Source of the DNA: Serratia plymuthica
GTDB lineage: Bacteria; Pseudomonadota; Gammaproteobacteria; Enterobacterales; Enterobacteriaceae
NCBI RefSeq assembly: GCF_018336935.1
Contig: NZ_CP068771.1
Location: forward strand, 372,001 to 436,000
DNA: 64,000 bases
Direction of reading: 5' to 3'
Made by a program: the position numbers and the translations under genes. Positions 53,701-61,945 of the stretch are shown one piece after another. The first letter of the stretch is position 1; the number at the start of each line of letters is the position of its first letter. The notes beneath the pieces are model-generated. The model was not told where the DNA came from and did not search any database. It saw nothing but the letters and a program-made list of their open reading frames with translations.

Positions 53701-54960
53701 ATGCGGCAATTCGACTACCTGAAGGCGTCTATCAAGCAGAAGAGCTGTACCCTGCAGCAGGTGGCGGATGCCAGCGGCATGACCAAAGGCTACCTCAGCC
53801 AGCTGTTGAACGACAAAATCAAAAGCCCAAGCGCTCAGAAACTGGAAGCGTTGCACCGCTTTCTTGGCCTGGAGTTTCCGCGTCGCGAGAAAAAGGTCGG
53901 CGTGGTGTTTGGTAAATTTTACCCACTGCACACCGGCCATATTTACCTGATTCAGCGCGCTTGCAGCCAGGTGGATGAGCTGCACGTGATTTTGTGTCAT
54001 GACGAACCGCGTGACCGGGAACTGTTCGAAAACAGCTCGATGTCGCAACAGCCCACGGTCAGCGACCGTCTGCGCTGGCTGCTGCAAACCTTCAAGTACC
54101 AGAAAAACATCCATATTCATTCGTTCGACGAGCAGGGTATCGAACCCTATCCGCACGGCTGGAACGTGTGGAGCGACGGGATGAAAGCTTTCATGGAACA
54201 GAAGGGCATCGTGCCGAGCTTTATCTATTCCAGCGAAACGCAAGACGCCCCGCGTTATCGCGAGCACCTGGCGGTGGAAACCATTCTGATCGATCCCGAA
54301 CGCTCATTCATGAACATCAGCGGCAGCCAAATCCGTCAGGATCCGTTCCGCTATTGGGATTACATTCCGACCGAAGTGAAGCCGTTCTTTGTGCGCACCG
54401 TGGCGATCCTCGGCGGTGAGTCGAGCGGCAAATCGACGCTGGTGAACAAGTTGGCGAACATTTTTAACACCACCAGCGCCTGGGAATACGGCCGCGACTA
54501 TGTGTTCTCGCACCTGGGTGGCGATGAGATGGCGTTGCAATATTCCGACTACGACAAGATTGCGTTAGGGCAGGCGCAGTACGTTGACTTTGCAGTGAAA
54601 TACGCCAACAAAGTGGCGTTTATCGATACCGATTTTGTCACTACCCAGGCGTTCTGCAAAAAGTACGAAGGCCGCGAACACCCCTTCGTGCAGGCGCTGA
54701 TCGACGAGTACCGGTTTGACCTGGTGATCCTGCTGGAAAATAACACCCCGTGGGTGGCGGATGGCCTGCGCAGCCTCGGCGCACCGACCGATCGCAAGGC
54801 GTTCCAGCACCTGTTGGAAGAGATGCTGCGCGCCAACAATATCGAGTATGTACACGTGGAGTCCAGCGACTATGAGGAGCGCTTCCTGCGCTGCGTCGAA
54901 CTGGTAAAACAGCTGTTGGCGGCCGATGCCAGCCGATTGGTGGGCGTCACGTCGGAATAA
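53701..54960 (+). CDS. nadR: NadR: NAD regulator / NMN adenylyltransferase / ribosylnicotinamide kinase
   Basis: A 419-residue trifunctional protein. N-terminal lambda-type HTH (CTLQQVADASGMTKGYLSQL, 15-34), adenylyltransferase domain (VGVVFGKFYPLHTGHIYLIQ, about 62-82; ISGSQIR), and kinase domain with Walker A ILGGESSGKSTLVNKL (about 236-251). It represses NAD biosynthesis genes when NAD is plentiful and salvages ribosylnicotinamide. The frame is open upstream to 53674, but MRQFDYLKASIKQK at 53701 with GGAGG is the start. Confidence 0.95.
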   Translation: MRQFDYLKASIKQKSCTLQQVADASGMTKGYLSQLLNDKIKSPSAQKLEALHRFLGLEFPRREKKVGVVFGKFYPLHTGHIYLIQRACSQVDELHVILCHDEPRDRELFENSSMSQQPTVSDRLRWLLQTFKYQKNIHIHSFDEQGIEPYPHGWNVWSDGMKAFMEQKGIVPSFIYSSETQDAPRYREHLAVETILIDPERSFMNISGSQIRQDPFRYWDYIPTEVKPFFVRTVAILGGESSGKSTLVNKLANIFNTTSAWEYGRDYVFSHLGGDEMALQYSDYDKIALGQAQYVDFAVKYANKVAFIDTDFVTTQAFCKKYEGREHPFVQALIDEYRFDLVILLENNTPWVADGLRSLGAPTDRKAFQHLLEEMLRANNIEYVHVESSDYEERFLRCVELVKQLLAADASRLVGVTSE

Positions 54961-54982
54961 ACCGGAGGCGCAGCGTGCTGCC

Positions 54983-55984
54983 TCAGTAAACAATCACCAG
55001 TTTGCCCTGCATATGCCCGTCGAGCAGCTTTTTATGCGCGGCGGTCAGGGTCTCCACCGTCAGCCCCTGCAGCGTTTCGCTCAGTGTGGTGCTCAGCTTT
55101 CCTTCGTCCAGCAACTGCGCCACCTGCCTGAGGATTTCGCCCTGCTGAGCGATGTCCGGCGTGGTGAACATGCTGCGTGTAAACATCAACTCCCAATGCA
55201 GCGCGGCGCTTTTCAGCTTCAACGTGTCCTGATCGAGCGGCTGTTGGTTCTCCACAATGGTGCAGATGTGGCCCAGCGGCGCAATCAGATCCGAGATCGC
55301 TTTCCAGTGGCCATCGGTATCGTTCAGGCAAAGAATATAATCGACGTTTTCAATGCCCTGCTGCGCCAGATTCCCTTTAAGATCACGATAATCCACCACC
55401 AGATCGGCGCCGCGTTCCCGGCACCAGGCAGCCGACTCGGGGCGTGAAGCGGTGGCAATCACCTTCACCTTGCTCAACTGGGCGGCGAACGGGATCGCCA
55501 GCGAGCCAACGCCGCCGGCACCGCCGATAATCAACAGGGTTTTACCTTCCGCCGCGTCCTGAATTTTCAGGTGCTCGAACAACGCTTCCCAGGCGGTGAG
55601 GGCGGTCAGCGGCATGGCGGCGGCTTCGGCCCAGTTCAGGCTGCTTGGCTTATGTGCAACGATGCGCGAATCAATCAACTGCTGAGTGCTGTTGCTGCCC
55701 GGGCGGGTGAGATCACCGGCGTACCAAACCTCATCGCCGGCTTTGAAACCTTTGACGCCGCTGCCCACCTCAAGCACCACGCCGCTGGCGTCCCAACCGA
55801 GGATACGCGGCTGTTGCAAGCCGCTTTTTTGCAGGCTGGCGTGGACTTTGGTATCCACCGGATTGACCGACACCGCTTTGACCTCCACCAGCAGATCGTA
55901 TTGGCCTGGGGCCGGTTTTTCCGGGTTGATTTCAATGAAACCGGCGGGGTTTTTCGGGTCTACGGCAATGGCTTTAATCGGCAT
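54983..55984 (-). CDS. Zinc-type alcohol dehydrogenase-like (MDR) oxidoreductase
   Basis: A 333-residue medium-chain reductase of the quinone-oxidoreductase group. Groes-like N-half (ILGWDASGVVLEVGSGVKGF, AGDEVWYAGD), cofactor loop LLIIGGAGGVGSLAIPFAAQ, ATASRPESAAWCRERGADLV. No zinc-ligand cysteines are evident, so it probably reduces C=C or quinones with NADPH. Divergent from the LysR gene at 56083 (98 bp gap), likely its regulator. The pair splits the usual nadR-ettA neighbourhood. Confidence 0.88.
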   Translation of the reverse strand: MPIKAIAVDPKNPAGFIEINPEKPAPGQYDLLVEVKAVSVNPVDTKVHASLQKSGLQQPRILGWDASGVVLEVGSGVKGFKAGDEVWYAGDLTRPGSNSTQQLIDSRIVAHKPSSLNWAEAAAMPLTALTAWEALFEHLKIQDAAEGKTLLIIGGAGGVGSLAIPFAAQLSKVKVIATASRPESAAWCRERGADLVVDYRDLKGNLAQQGIENVDYILCLNDTDGHWKAISDLIAPLGHICTIVENQQPLDQDTLKLKSAALHWELMFTRSMFTTPDIAQQGEILRQVAQLLDEGKLSTTLSETLQGLTVETLTAAHKKLLDGHMQGKLVIVY

Positions 55985-56082
55985 GACTGTGCTCCTTTAG
56001 AATGAATACCCTCAGTGTAGACCTCCGCGAGGGGAGTGATAAGATGGACAATAGCTAACTAAGTGTTCGTTTGAGGTGAACA

Positions 56083-56994
56083 ATGATGTTTAAACAGCTG
56101 CAGGACATGGCGCTGTTCGCGCTGGTGGCCGAGTGCGGCAGTTTTACCGCCGCCGCCAACCGCGCCGGTTTGCCGAAATCCAGCGTCAGCCAGCGCATCA
56201 GCCAACTGGAACAGGCGCTGGGTTTGCGGCTGCTCAACCGTACCACCCGCCAGCTCAATCTGACCTTCGCCGGCGAACGCTATCTGGTGCACTGTCAGGA
56301 GATGATGTCCGCCGCCGAGCGCGCCGATCTGGCCTTGCAGCGGTTGCGTGACAACCCGAGCGGGCGGTTGCGCATCTCGACGCCCGCCGGGTTGGGGGCG
56401 ACGCTGTTGGCGCGGCTGGCGGCGGATTTTCAGCGCCAGTATCCGGATGTCTCGCTCGAAGTCTCGGTGTCCGACGCGATGGTGGATCTGGTGCAAGAGG
56501 GGTATGACGCCGCGTTGCGCACCGGCAAACCACAGGACTCCTCGCTGATTGGCCGCCGTCTGGGGCATGCCCCGCGTTATTTGCTGGCGGCGCCGGCTTA
56601 TCTGGCGCAGTTCCCGCCGATCCTTCATCCGCAGCAGTTGCAGCAGCACCGTTGCATTGCGCACCGCGCCTGGACGGCCTGGAATCTGCGGCGGGGCGAT
56701 GAGTATTACCGTTGGCAACTGCCGATGCTGCATATCACTGACAACCTGCTGTATGCGCGCGAGTGTGCCATCTCCGGCGCCGGCATTACCCTGTTGCCGG
56801 CATTCCTCAGCCGCGAGGTGGTGGCGCAGAAACAGCTGGTGGAAGTCTTGCCGGAATGGCGGGTGGAGGGGAATGAACTGTATCTGGTCTATCCGAGCCG
56901 CAAGCTGAATTCGCCGGCGCTGGCTTGTTTTATCGATGTGGTGGTGCAGCACCCGGTATTTGTAGACTACGCACAGGCACTGGATTGGGGATAA
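56083..56994 (+). CDS. LysR-family regulator
   Basis: A 303-residue LysR protein. HTH in DMALFALVAECGSFTAAANR and SSVSQRISQLEQALGLRLLN; substrate domain ends at about residue 295. It begins ATG ATG (56083, 56086); either may be used. It is divergent from the MDR oxidoreductase and probably controls it in response to an electrophile. Ends against the ettA terminator. Confidence 0.88.
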   Translation: MMFKQLQDMALFALVAECGSFTAAANRAGLPKSSVSQRISQLEQALGLRLLNRTTRQLNLTFAGERYLVHCQEMMSAAERADLALQRLRDNPSGRLRISTPAGLGATLLARLAADFQRQYPDVSLEVSVSDAMVDLVQEGYDAALRTGKPQDSSLIGRRLGHAPRYLLAAPAYLAQFPPILHPQQLQQHRCIAHRAWTAWNLRRGDEYYRWQLPMLHITDNLLYARECAISGAGITLLPAFLSREVVAQKQLVEVLPEWRVEGNELYLVYPSRKLNSPALACFIDVVVQHPVFVDYAQALDWG

Positions 56995-56998
56995 CAAA

Positions 56999-57019
56999 AA
57001 GCCCGCAAGATGCGGGCTT
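56999..57019 (-). terminator. Intrinsic terminator of ettA
   Basis: On the minus strand: AAGCCCGCA, loop TCT, TGCGGGCTT followed by TTT and GTTATC. It lies 26 bp after the ettA stop and 5 bp after the LysR stop, so it can serve both. Confidence 0.85.
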
Positions 57020-57044
57020 GAGAGCATAGAGTGCCAACCTGATG

Positions 57045-58712
57045 TTACTTGGTGACTTTCTTGTACTTGATACGGCGAGGTTCCAGCGCATCGGCACCCA
57101 GAGTACGCTTTTTGTACTCTTCGTATTCGGTAAAGTTGCCTTCGAAGAACTCCACCTTGCCTTCATCCTGATAGTCCAGAATGTGAGTGGCAATACGGTC
57201 AAGGAACCAACGGTCATGCGAGATGACCATCGCGCAGCCCGGGAACTCCAGCAGGGCGTTTTCCAGCGCGCGCAGGGTTTCGATATCTAGGTCGTTGGTC
57301 GGTTCATCGAGCAGCAGCACGTTGCCGCCAACCTGCAGCAGCTTGGCCAGATGCAGACGGCCACGCTCACCACCGGACAGCTCGCCCACGCGTTTGCCCT
57401 GATCGACGCCCTTGAAGTTAAAGCGGCCGACATAGGCACGGCTTGGCATTTCGGTATTGCCCACGCGCATGATGTCCTGGCCGCCGGACACTTCTTCCCA
57501 CACGGTTTTGGCGTTATCCATGCTGTCGCGGAACTGATCGACGGAAGCCAGCTTGACGGTATCGCCCAGCACGATGCTGCCGGAATCAGGCTGCTCCTGG
57601 CCGGACATCATGCGGAACAGCGTGGATTTACCCGCGCCGTTCGGACCGATGATGCCGACAATCGCGCCCTTAGGTACGGCGAATGACAGATCGTCAATCA
57701 GCAGGCGGTCGCCGTAGGATTTACGCAGGTTGTTAACTTCAACCACTTTATCGCCCAGGCGGGTGCCAGGTGGGATAAAGAGTTCGTTGGTTTCGTTACG
57801 TTTCTGGTATTCGGTGCTGTTAAGCTCTTCAAAGCGTGCCAGACGGGCCTTGCCTTTAGACTGACGGCCCTTGGCGCCCTGGCGTACCCACTCCAGCTCT
57901 TTCTCGATCGACTTGCGGCGAGCGGCTTCGGTTGAGGCTTCCTGTGCCAGACGAGCGTCTTTCTGCTCCAGCCAGGAAGAGTAGTTGCCTTCCCACGGAA
58001 TGCCTTCGCCACGGTCCAGCTCGAGGATCCAGCCGGCCACGTTATCAAGGAAGTAACGGTCGTGGGTGATCGCCACTACGGTCCCTTCGAAGTCGTGCAG
58101 GAAGCGTTCCAGCCAGGCCACGGATTCGGCATCCAGGTGGTTGGTCGGTTCGTCCAGCAACAGCATGTCCGGTTTTTCCAGCAGCAGGCGGCACAGCGCT
58201 ACGCGGCGGCGCTCACCACCGGAAAGGTTGGCGATTTTTGCGTCCCACTCCGGCAGGCGCAAGGCATCGGCGGCACGCTCCAACTGGGTGTTGAGGTTGT
58301 GGCCATCGTGGGCCTGAATGATCTCTTCCAGGCGGCCCTGTTCAGCGGCCAACTTGTCGAAGTCGGCGCCTTCTTCAGCGTACAGCGCGTACACTTCATC
58401 AAGTCGCTTGAGGGCGCCGACGACTTCCGCCATCGCTTCTTCAACCGATTCGCGAACGCTGTGCTCCAGGTTCAGTTGCGGTTCCTGCGGCAGGTAGCCG
58501 ATTTTAATCCCCGGTTGTGGGCGCGCTTCGCCTTCGATATCGGTATCGATACCGGCCATAATGCGCAGCAGGGTAGATTTACCGGAACCGTTCAGGCCCA
58601 GCACGCCAATTTTGGCGCCAGGGAAGAAGCTCAGGGAGATATTTTTCAGGATGTGACGCTTCGGCGGAACCACTTTGCCGACGCGATGCATGGTATAGAC
58701 GTATTGAGCCAC
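57045..58712 (-). CDS. ettA: EttA: energy-sensing translational throttle (ABC-F)
   Basis: A 555-residue ABC-F protein with two ATPase domains: Walker A GLNGSGKST and GPNGAGKST, signatures NLSGGERRRVALCRLLLEKP and ELSGGERGRLHLAKLLQVGG, and the arm/linker between. It binds the ribosomal E site and slows the first steps of elongation when ATP is low. Length equals E. coli EttA (555). Confidence 0.96.
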   Translation of the reverse strand: MAQYVYTMHRVGKVVPPKRHILKNISLSFFPGAKIGVLGLNGSGKSTLLRIMAGIDTDIEGEARPQPGIKIGYLPQEPQLNLEHSVRESVEEAMAEVVGALKRLDEVYALYAEEGADFDKLAAEQGRLEEIIQAHDGHNLNTQLERAADALRLPEWDAKIANLSGGERRRVALCRLLLEKPDMLLLDEPTNHLDAESVAWLERFLHDFEGTVVAITHDRYFLDNVAGWILELDRGEGIPWEGNYSSWLEQKDARLAQEASTEAARRKSIEKELEWVRQGAKGRQSKGKARLARFEELNSTEYQKRNETNELFIPPGTRLGDKVVEVNNLRKSYGDRLLIDDLSFAVPKGAIVGIIGPNGAGKSTLFRMMSGQEQPDSGSIVLGDTVKLASVDQFRDSMDNAKTVWEEVSGGQDIMRVGNTEMPSRAYVGRFNFKGVDQGKRVGELSGGERGRLHLAKLLQVGGNVLLLDEPTNDLDIETLRALENALLEFPGCAMVISHDRWFLDRIATHILDYQDEGKVEFFEGNFTEYEEYKKRTLGADALEPRRIKYKKVTK

Positions 58713-58817
58713 GTTGCTCTAGCCTCTCTATATCAGTTTTTATAGGATGTCTGGCTGCGGAGTGTAGCCCGTTTCGAACACGGATCCCAGACATCATCAG
58801 CGATCGCTAAGTATAAC

Positions 58818-58848
58818 CCTTTATGCGCCTTTAACCGGCGCATAAAGG
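58818..58848 (-). terminator. Terminator of the yfiRNB operon
   Basis: CCTTTATGCGCC, 7-base loop, GGCGCATAAAGG: a perfect 12-bp stem just after the yfiB stop (58854) on the minus strand, followed by GTTATACTT. Confidence 0.75.
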
Positions 58849-58853
58849 ACAGA

Positions 58854-59351
58854 TTAAGGTGTGACGACGATCGCGACGCGGCGGTTTTCCGCGCGGCCGC
58901 TGGAGGTGCGGTTATCGGCGACCGGATCGAGCTTGCCCATGCCGCGAGTTTCGATATTGGCGCGCGGGATGCCTACGCTGGCCAGCAAATCGGCCACTGC
59001 ATTGGCGCGGCGCAGCGAAAGCTGGTCGTTGTAGCTGTCTTCACCGTAGTTATCCGTATGACCATCCAGACGGAACTTGGTGATACCGACGCTCATCAGC
59101 GCGCGGCCCATTTTCTGGACCGTTTCGGTGCTTTCCGGGTTCAGTTTGCCGATGTTGTTGCCGAACAATACCTTGTCGGAGAGGCCGAATTCCCAGCCGT
59201 TATCCGTCAGTTTGAACCCTTGAGACTGCAACAACGCGACCTGCTCGGGCGTCAGGCCCTGCGGTTTGCTCTGGCACCCGGCAAGGGCGAGCAGGGCGAC
59301 AAACATTATCGCCAGCAGTGAGAAACGGTTTTTTAGTGTTTGCTGTATCAT
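58854..59351 (-). CDS. yfiB: YfiB: OmpA-like outer-membrane lipoprotein of the YfiRN system
   Basis: A 165-residue lipoprotein. Lipobox LAGC with Cys26 (SLLAIMFVALLALAGCQSK), then an OmpA peptidoglycan-binding domain: DGHTDNYGEDSYNDQLSLRR and NRTSSGRAENRRVAIV. In Pseudomonas and E. coli YfiB traps the periplasmic repressor YfiR under envelope stress and so frees the cyclase YfiN. The start at 59351 is set by the signal; a longer frame reaches 59489 through an ERIC. Third gene of yfiRNB. Confidence 0.88.
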   Translation of the reverse strand: MIQQTLKNRFSLLAIMFVALLALAGCQSKPQGLTPEQVALLQSQGFKLTDNGWEFGLSDKVLFGNNIGKLNPESTETVQKMGRALMSVGITKFRLDGHTDNYGEDSYNDQLSLRRANAVADLLASVGIPRANIETRGMGKLDPVADNRTSSGRAENRRVAIVVTP

Positions 59352-59376
59352 AATCAAATCCCTGGTTTTAATTTTA

Positions 59377-59502
59377 TATACCCGCCATCCTTGACGCTGC
59401 ATCTGTGTTGGCTGCGAGCGCTCGCCCCAGTCACTCACTTCGGTAAGCTCCTGGGGATTCCCACTCTGGCCGCCTTGATGCAACGCCAAGTATTTTGGGT
59501 AT
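59377..59502. repeat. ERIC element, 126 bp, between yfiN and yfiB
   Basis: From TATACCC (59377) to GGGTATC (59502). Core CCCCAGTCACTCACTTCG then GTAAGCTCCTGGGG. It fills nearly the whole gap between the yfiN stop (59513) and the yfiB start (59351) and lies inside the transcript. Confidence 0.92.
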
Positions 59503-59512
59503 CGCTGGGGCT

Positions 59513-60760
59513 TTATTTCTGTATTGCCAGCCGCCAGCCTCCGTTATAACGATGCTTTGCCTGATACATCGCATCGTCAGCTTCGTGCAAAAGACCCTGA
59601 GGCGTTAGTGCATGTTCAGGGTAAAGCGCAATACCGATACTCAGAGAGGTCGTCACCGCCTCGTCGTTCGGCAAAATTACCGGTTGGGTCATGCAGTCGA
59701 TAATGTTGTCGGCAATTTGCAGCACATCTTCCGTACTGTGAACCGGCGCCAACAGCACGGCGAACTCATCGCCGCCTAAACGCGCGACCAGATCGCTTTC
59801 ACGCAGTTGCGCGCGAATGCGCCCGGCAATGGTGGTCAGCACCGCGTCACCGGCGGCGTGGCCGTAACTGTCATTCACCTCCTTGAAGCGATCGCCGTCG
59901 ATAAACAACACCGCAAGCTTTTCTGTCGGTTTAATGTCGCCCAGTGCACGGCTCAGCCGGCCTTCAAAAAAGGCGCGATTCGGCAATCCGGTCAGGCTGT
60001 CGTGGGTCGCCCTGTGGGTCAGCGAATCATTTTCCTGTTTCAGGTGCGCCTGCCAGGCCTCCAGCTCATCGAGCAGGCCGTTGAAGTCGTTGCTCAGTTC
60101 GTGCAGTTCGGCAATCGGCGCCGACGGTACCCGCAGCCCGAAAGTGCGCTCGCGTCGCACCGCATGCGCCACGTTGGCGATATCATCCAGCGAACTGACT
60201 ATGCCTTGCAGCATACGGCGGGAAAGAACCAGTGCGCACAGGGTACTGAGTACCAGGCAGGCGATCATGCCCAGTATACCCCGTAACAGAAAGCGCAGCA
60301 GGCTGCCGCCGTTGCCGCTCAGCCAGACCTTGCCGACCTGCTTGCTCTCGTGGGTGATCGGCAAGACCACCGGCTCCGGCAGCGCCCAGTGGGCGACAAT
60401 CTGCTCCATGCCGTGCAGCGGGCCATCCTTGGGACGATGCCAACTGGCCAGCACGTTACCGCTGTTGTCCAGGATTTTGGCTTCCGACACCTCTTCTTTG
60501 GAGGCGATCAGTACCATCGCCTCGCGAATGTAGGGGCGATCTCCGAACACCACCGCGGCTTCCACGGTATAGCTGATGGATCGCGCAATAAGGTGCAGGT
60601 TGTGGTTGGCGTAGGCGCGCAGCGCGAACAGCGCCACCAGCGTCAAGAATATCCCGGCGGTGCCGACGGCAATCAGCGCCAACCCGAGATTGGCTCGTTG
60701 CAGTACCCGGCCCAACGTAGGCCGCGAGTGCCCGGAACGGTTCTTGCGCAACCAGATCAT
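59513..60760 (-). CDS. yfiN: YfiN/DgcN: membrane diguanylate cyclase
   Basis: A 415-residue protein: membrane span (about 28-48), periplasmic CHASE8-like region (50-157), second span (158-180), HAMP (180-235), GGDEF domain. GGDEF is at 329-333, with I-site RESD at 320-323, five residues before. It makes c-di-GMP when freed from YfiR. Its start overlaps yfiR's stop by 4 bp (ATGA). Confidence 0.92.
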   Translation of the reverse strand: MIWLRKNRSGHSRPTLGRVLQRANLGLALIAVGTAGIFLTLVALFALRAYANHNLHLIARSISYTVEAAVVFGDRPYIREAMVLIASKEEVSEAKILDNSGNVLASWHRPKDGPLHGMEQIVAHWALPEPVVLPITHESKQVGKVWLSGNGGSLLRFLLRGILGMIACLVLSTLCALVLSRRMLQGIVSSLDDIANVAHAVRRERTFGLRVPSAPIAELHELSNDFNGLLDELEAWQAHLKQENDSLTHRATHDSLTGLPNRAFFEGRLSRALGDIKPTEKLAVLFIDGDRFKEVNDSYGHAAGDAVLTTIAGRIRAQLRESDLVARLGGDEFAVLLAPVHSTEDVLQIADNIIDCMTQPVILPNDEAVTTSLSIGIALYPEHALTPQGLLHEADDAMYQAKHRYNGGWRLAIQK

Positions 60761-61371
60761 AGCGGCGGCGCCTGTTTTCGCGCCAGCTGCAGCACGTTAG
60801 GATGAACGCGAACGCCGCTGCGCGCCAGAGCGTCCAGGTTCACTTTGAAACTGGCCTGGTCGCCGTCAATCTGCAGGCAAAAAGCGCTGCCGGCAGAGCA
60901 TTCGCCGTCGTTCTCGCTGATACTGAGAATGGAATGACCCTGGATGCGCTGCATAAAGTTTTGTTTCTGGCCGGCGTTGATATTGCCCAAATAAATTACG
61001 TCGCAACCGGTGCTCAGCACAGGGCTGTCAAAGGGCACTCGCGTGGCTTTGATCGGCCGGGGAGCGCTCAGCAAAATAGGGTCGAACAGGCCTTCGGCAT
61101 ATTGGGTCGGCGCCGTTACGCACAGGCGGATGGGGTTGGGTTTACTGGGCCAGCGGGCATAGCTGATGATGCCGACCACGACGGTGGTGACGGCATGAGT
61201 GCGATTCTGATAGACATTGCCCGTGTCGGAGCGAGCCATTCCCGGAAACGCCAACAGTAAGGCCATAATGAGTGAGAATAGGCGGTCGCTACCCAGACGT
61301 GCGCAAACGAAGCTCGTGAATGAGCTTTCTGTACTGGTTGCTATCATCACGGCATTTTTTGCCATCTTCAT
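60757..61371 (-). CDS. yfiR: YfiR: periplasmic repressor of YfiN
   Basis: A 204-residue exported protein. Hydrophobic export segment LFSLIMALLLAFPGMARS after an unusually long (about 30-residue) N-region. The mature part holds AVTTVVVGIISYARWPSKPN, LCVTAPTQYAEGLFDPILLS, STGCDVIYLGNI and ECSAGSAFCLQ, with the four cysteines typical of YfiR disulfides. AGGA lies 7 bases before the start at 61371. First gene of the operon. Confidence 0.87.
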   Translation of the reverse strand: MKMAKNAVMIATSTESSFTSFVCARLGSDRLFSLIMALLLAFPGMARSDTGNVYQNRTHAVTTVVVGIISYARWPSKPNPIRLCVTAPTQYAEGLFDPILLSAPRPIKATRVPFDSPVLSTGCDVIYLGNINAGQKQNFMQRIQGHSILSISENDGECSAGSAFCLQIDGDQASFKVNLDALARSGVRVHPNVLQLARKQAPPL

Positions 61372-61945
61372 CTGCCATTCCTGCCAACATCCGCAGTACG
61401 GTAGCGGTGATCTAACAATGAAAAACCTGACCCAACCGAAGGGGTAAACGTAATACTAAGCACTATCAATTGCACTGTGTGATGAACACTATCTAACCCA
61501 TAATTGGCGCGGATTGTATTATAAGATATCGCTGTTGCGCGCTTTATGTGCCGTTTTCTCGGATTTATCCTATCTTTTTTTAACAGTATAAAAACGGCCC
61601 GGGGTGTTTGCCAGGCGTTTTCGGCAAAGAAAGCGGGATTGGGCGGCAGTGCGGCGATTTATGCGACACCTTTATTTAATTTGTCAGCCAGGGTAAACGT
61701 TTTTTACCTGGCATCCCTCATGACGATAAACTTCTTCTTCTACAGTAGTTGAATGGATAGGCAATTGCGCTGTCTATGGTAGATGCCTGAGCTTATCGCT
61801 CAGCACACTTTTTGCTCTGACGTGCATTCCACTTCAGGGCGCGAAACACTCGAAGAGCCGGTTTCTCCGGGCCTTGACCGCTGGCGCAGCGCGGCAAGGG
61901 GAGGGAAAGGGTTCCGGCAACACAACCAGCGAGGAAAGAGTAAGT
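61372..61945. other. Divergent region yfiR / slt, no gene seen
   Basis: 574 bp with no credible gene; the short frames here lack ribosome sites and recognisable proteins. A dyad GCTGAGCGATAAGCTCAGGC on the minus strand (about 61784-61803) and an AT-rich stretch at 61500-61590 suggest promoter elements for the two divergent units. Confidence 0.5.

Noticed and set aside
61546..61752. 68-residue frame upstream of slt
   Set aside because: No ribosome site, and neither its start nor its composition suggests a real membrane protein.
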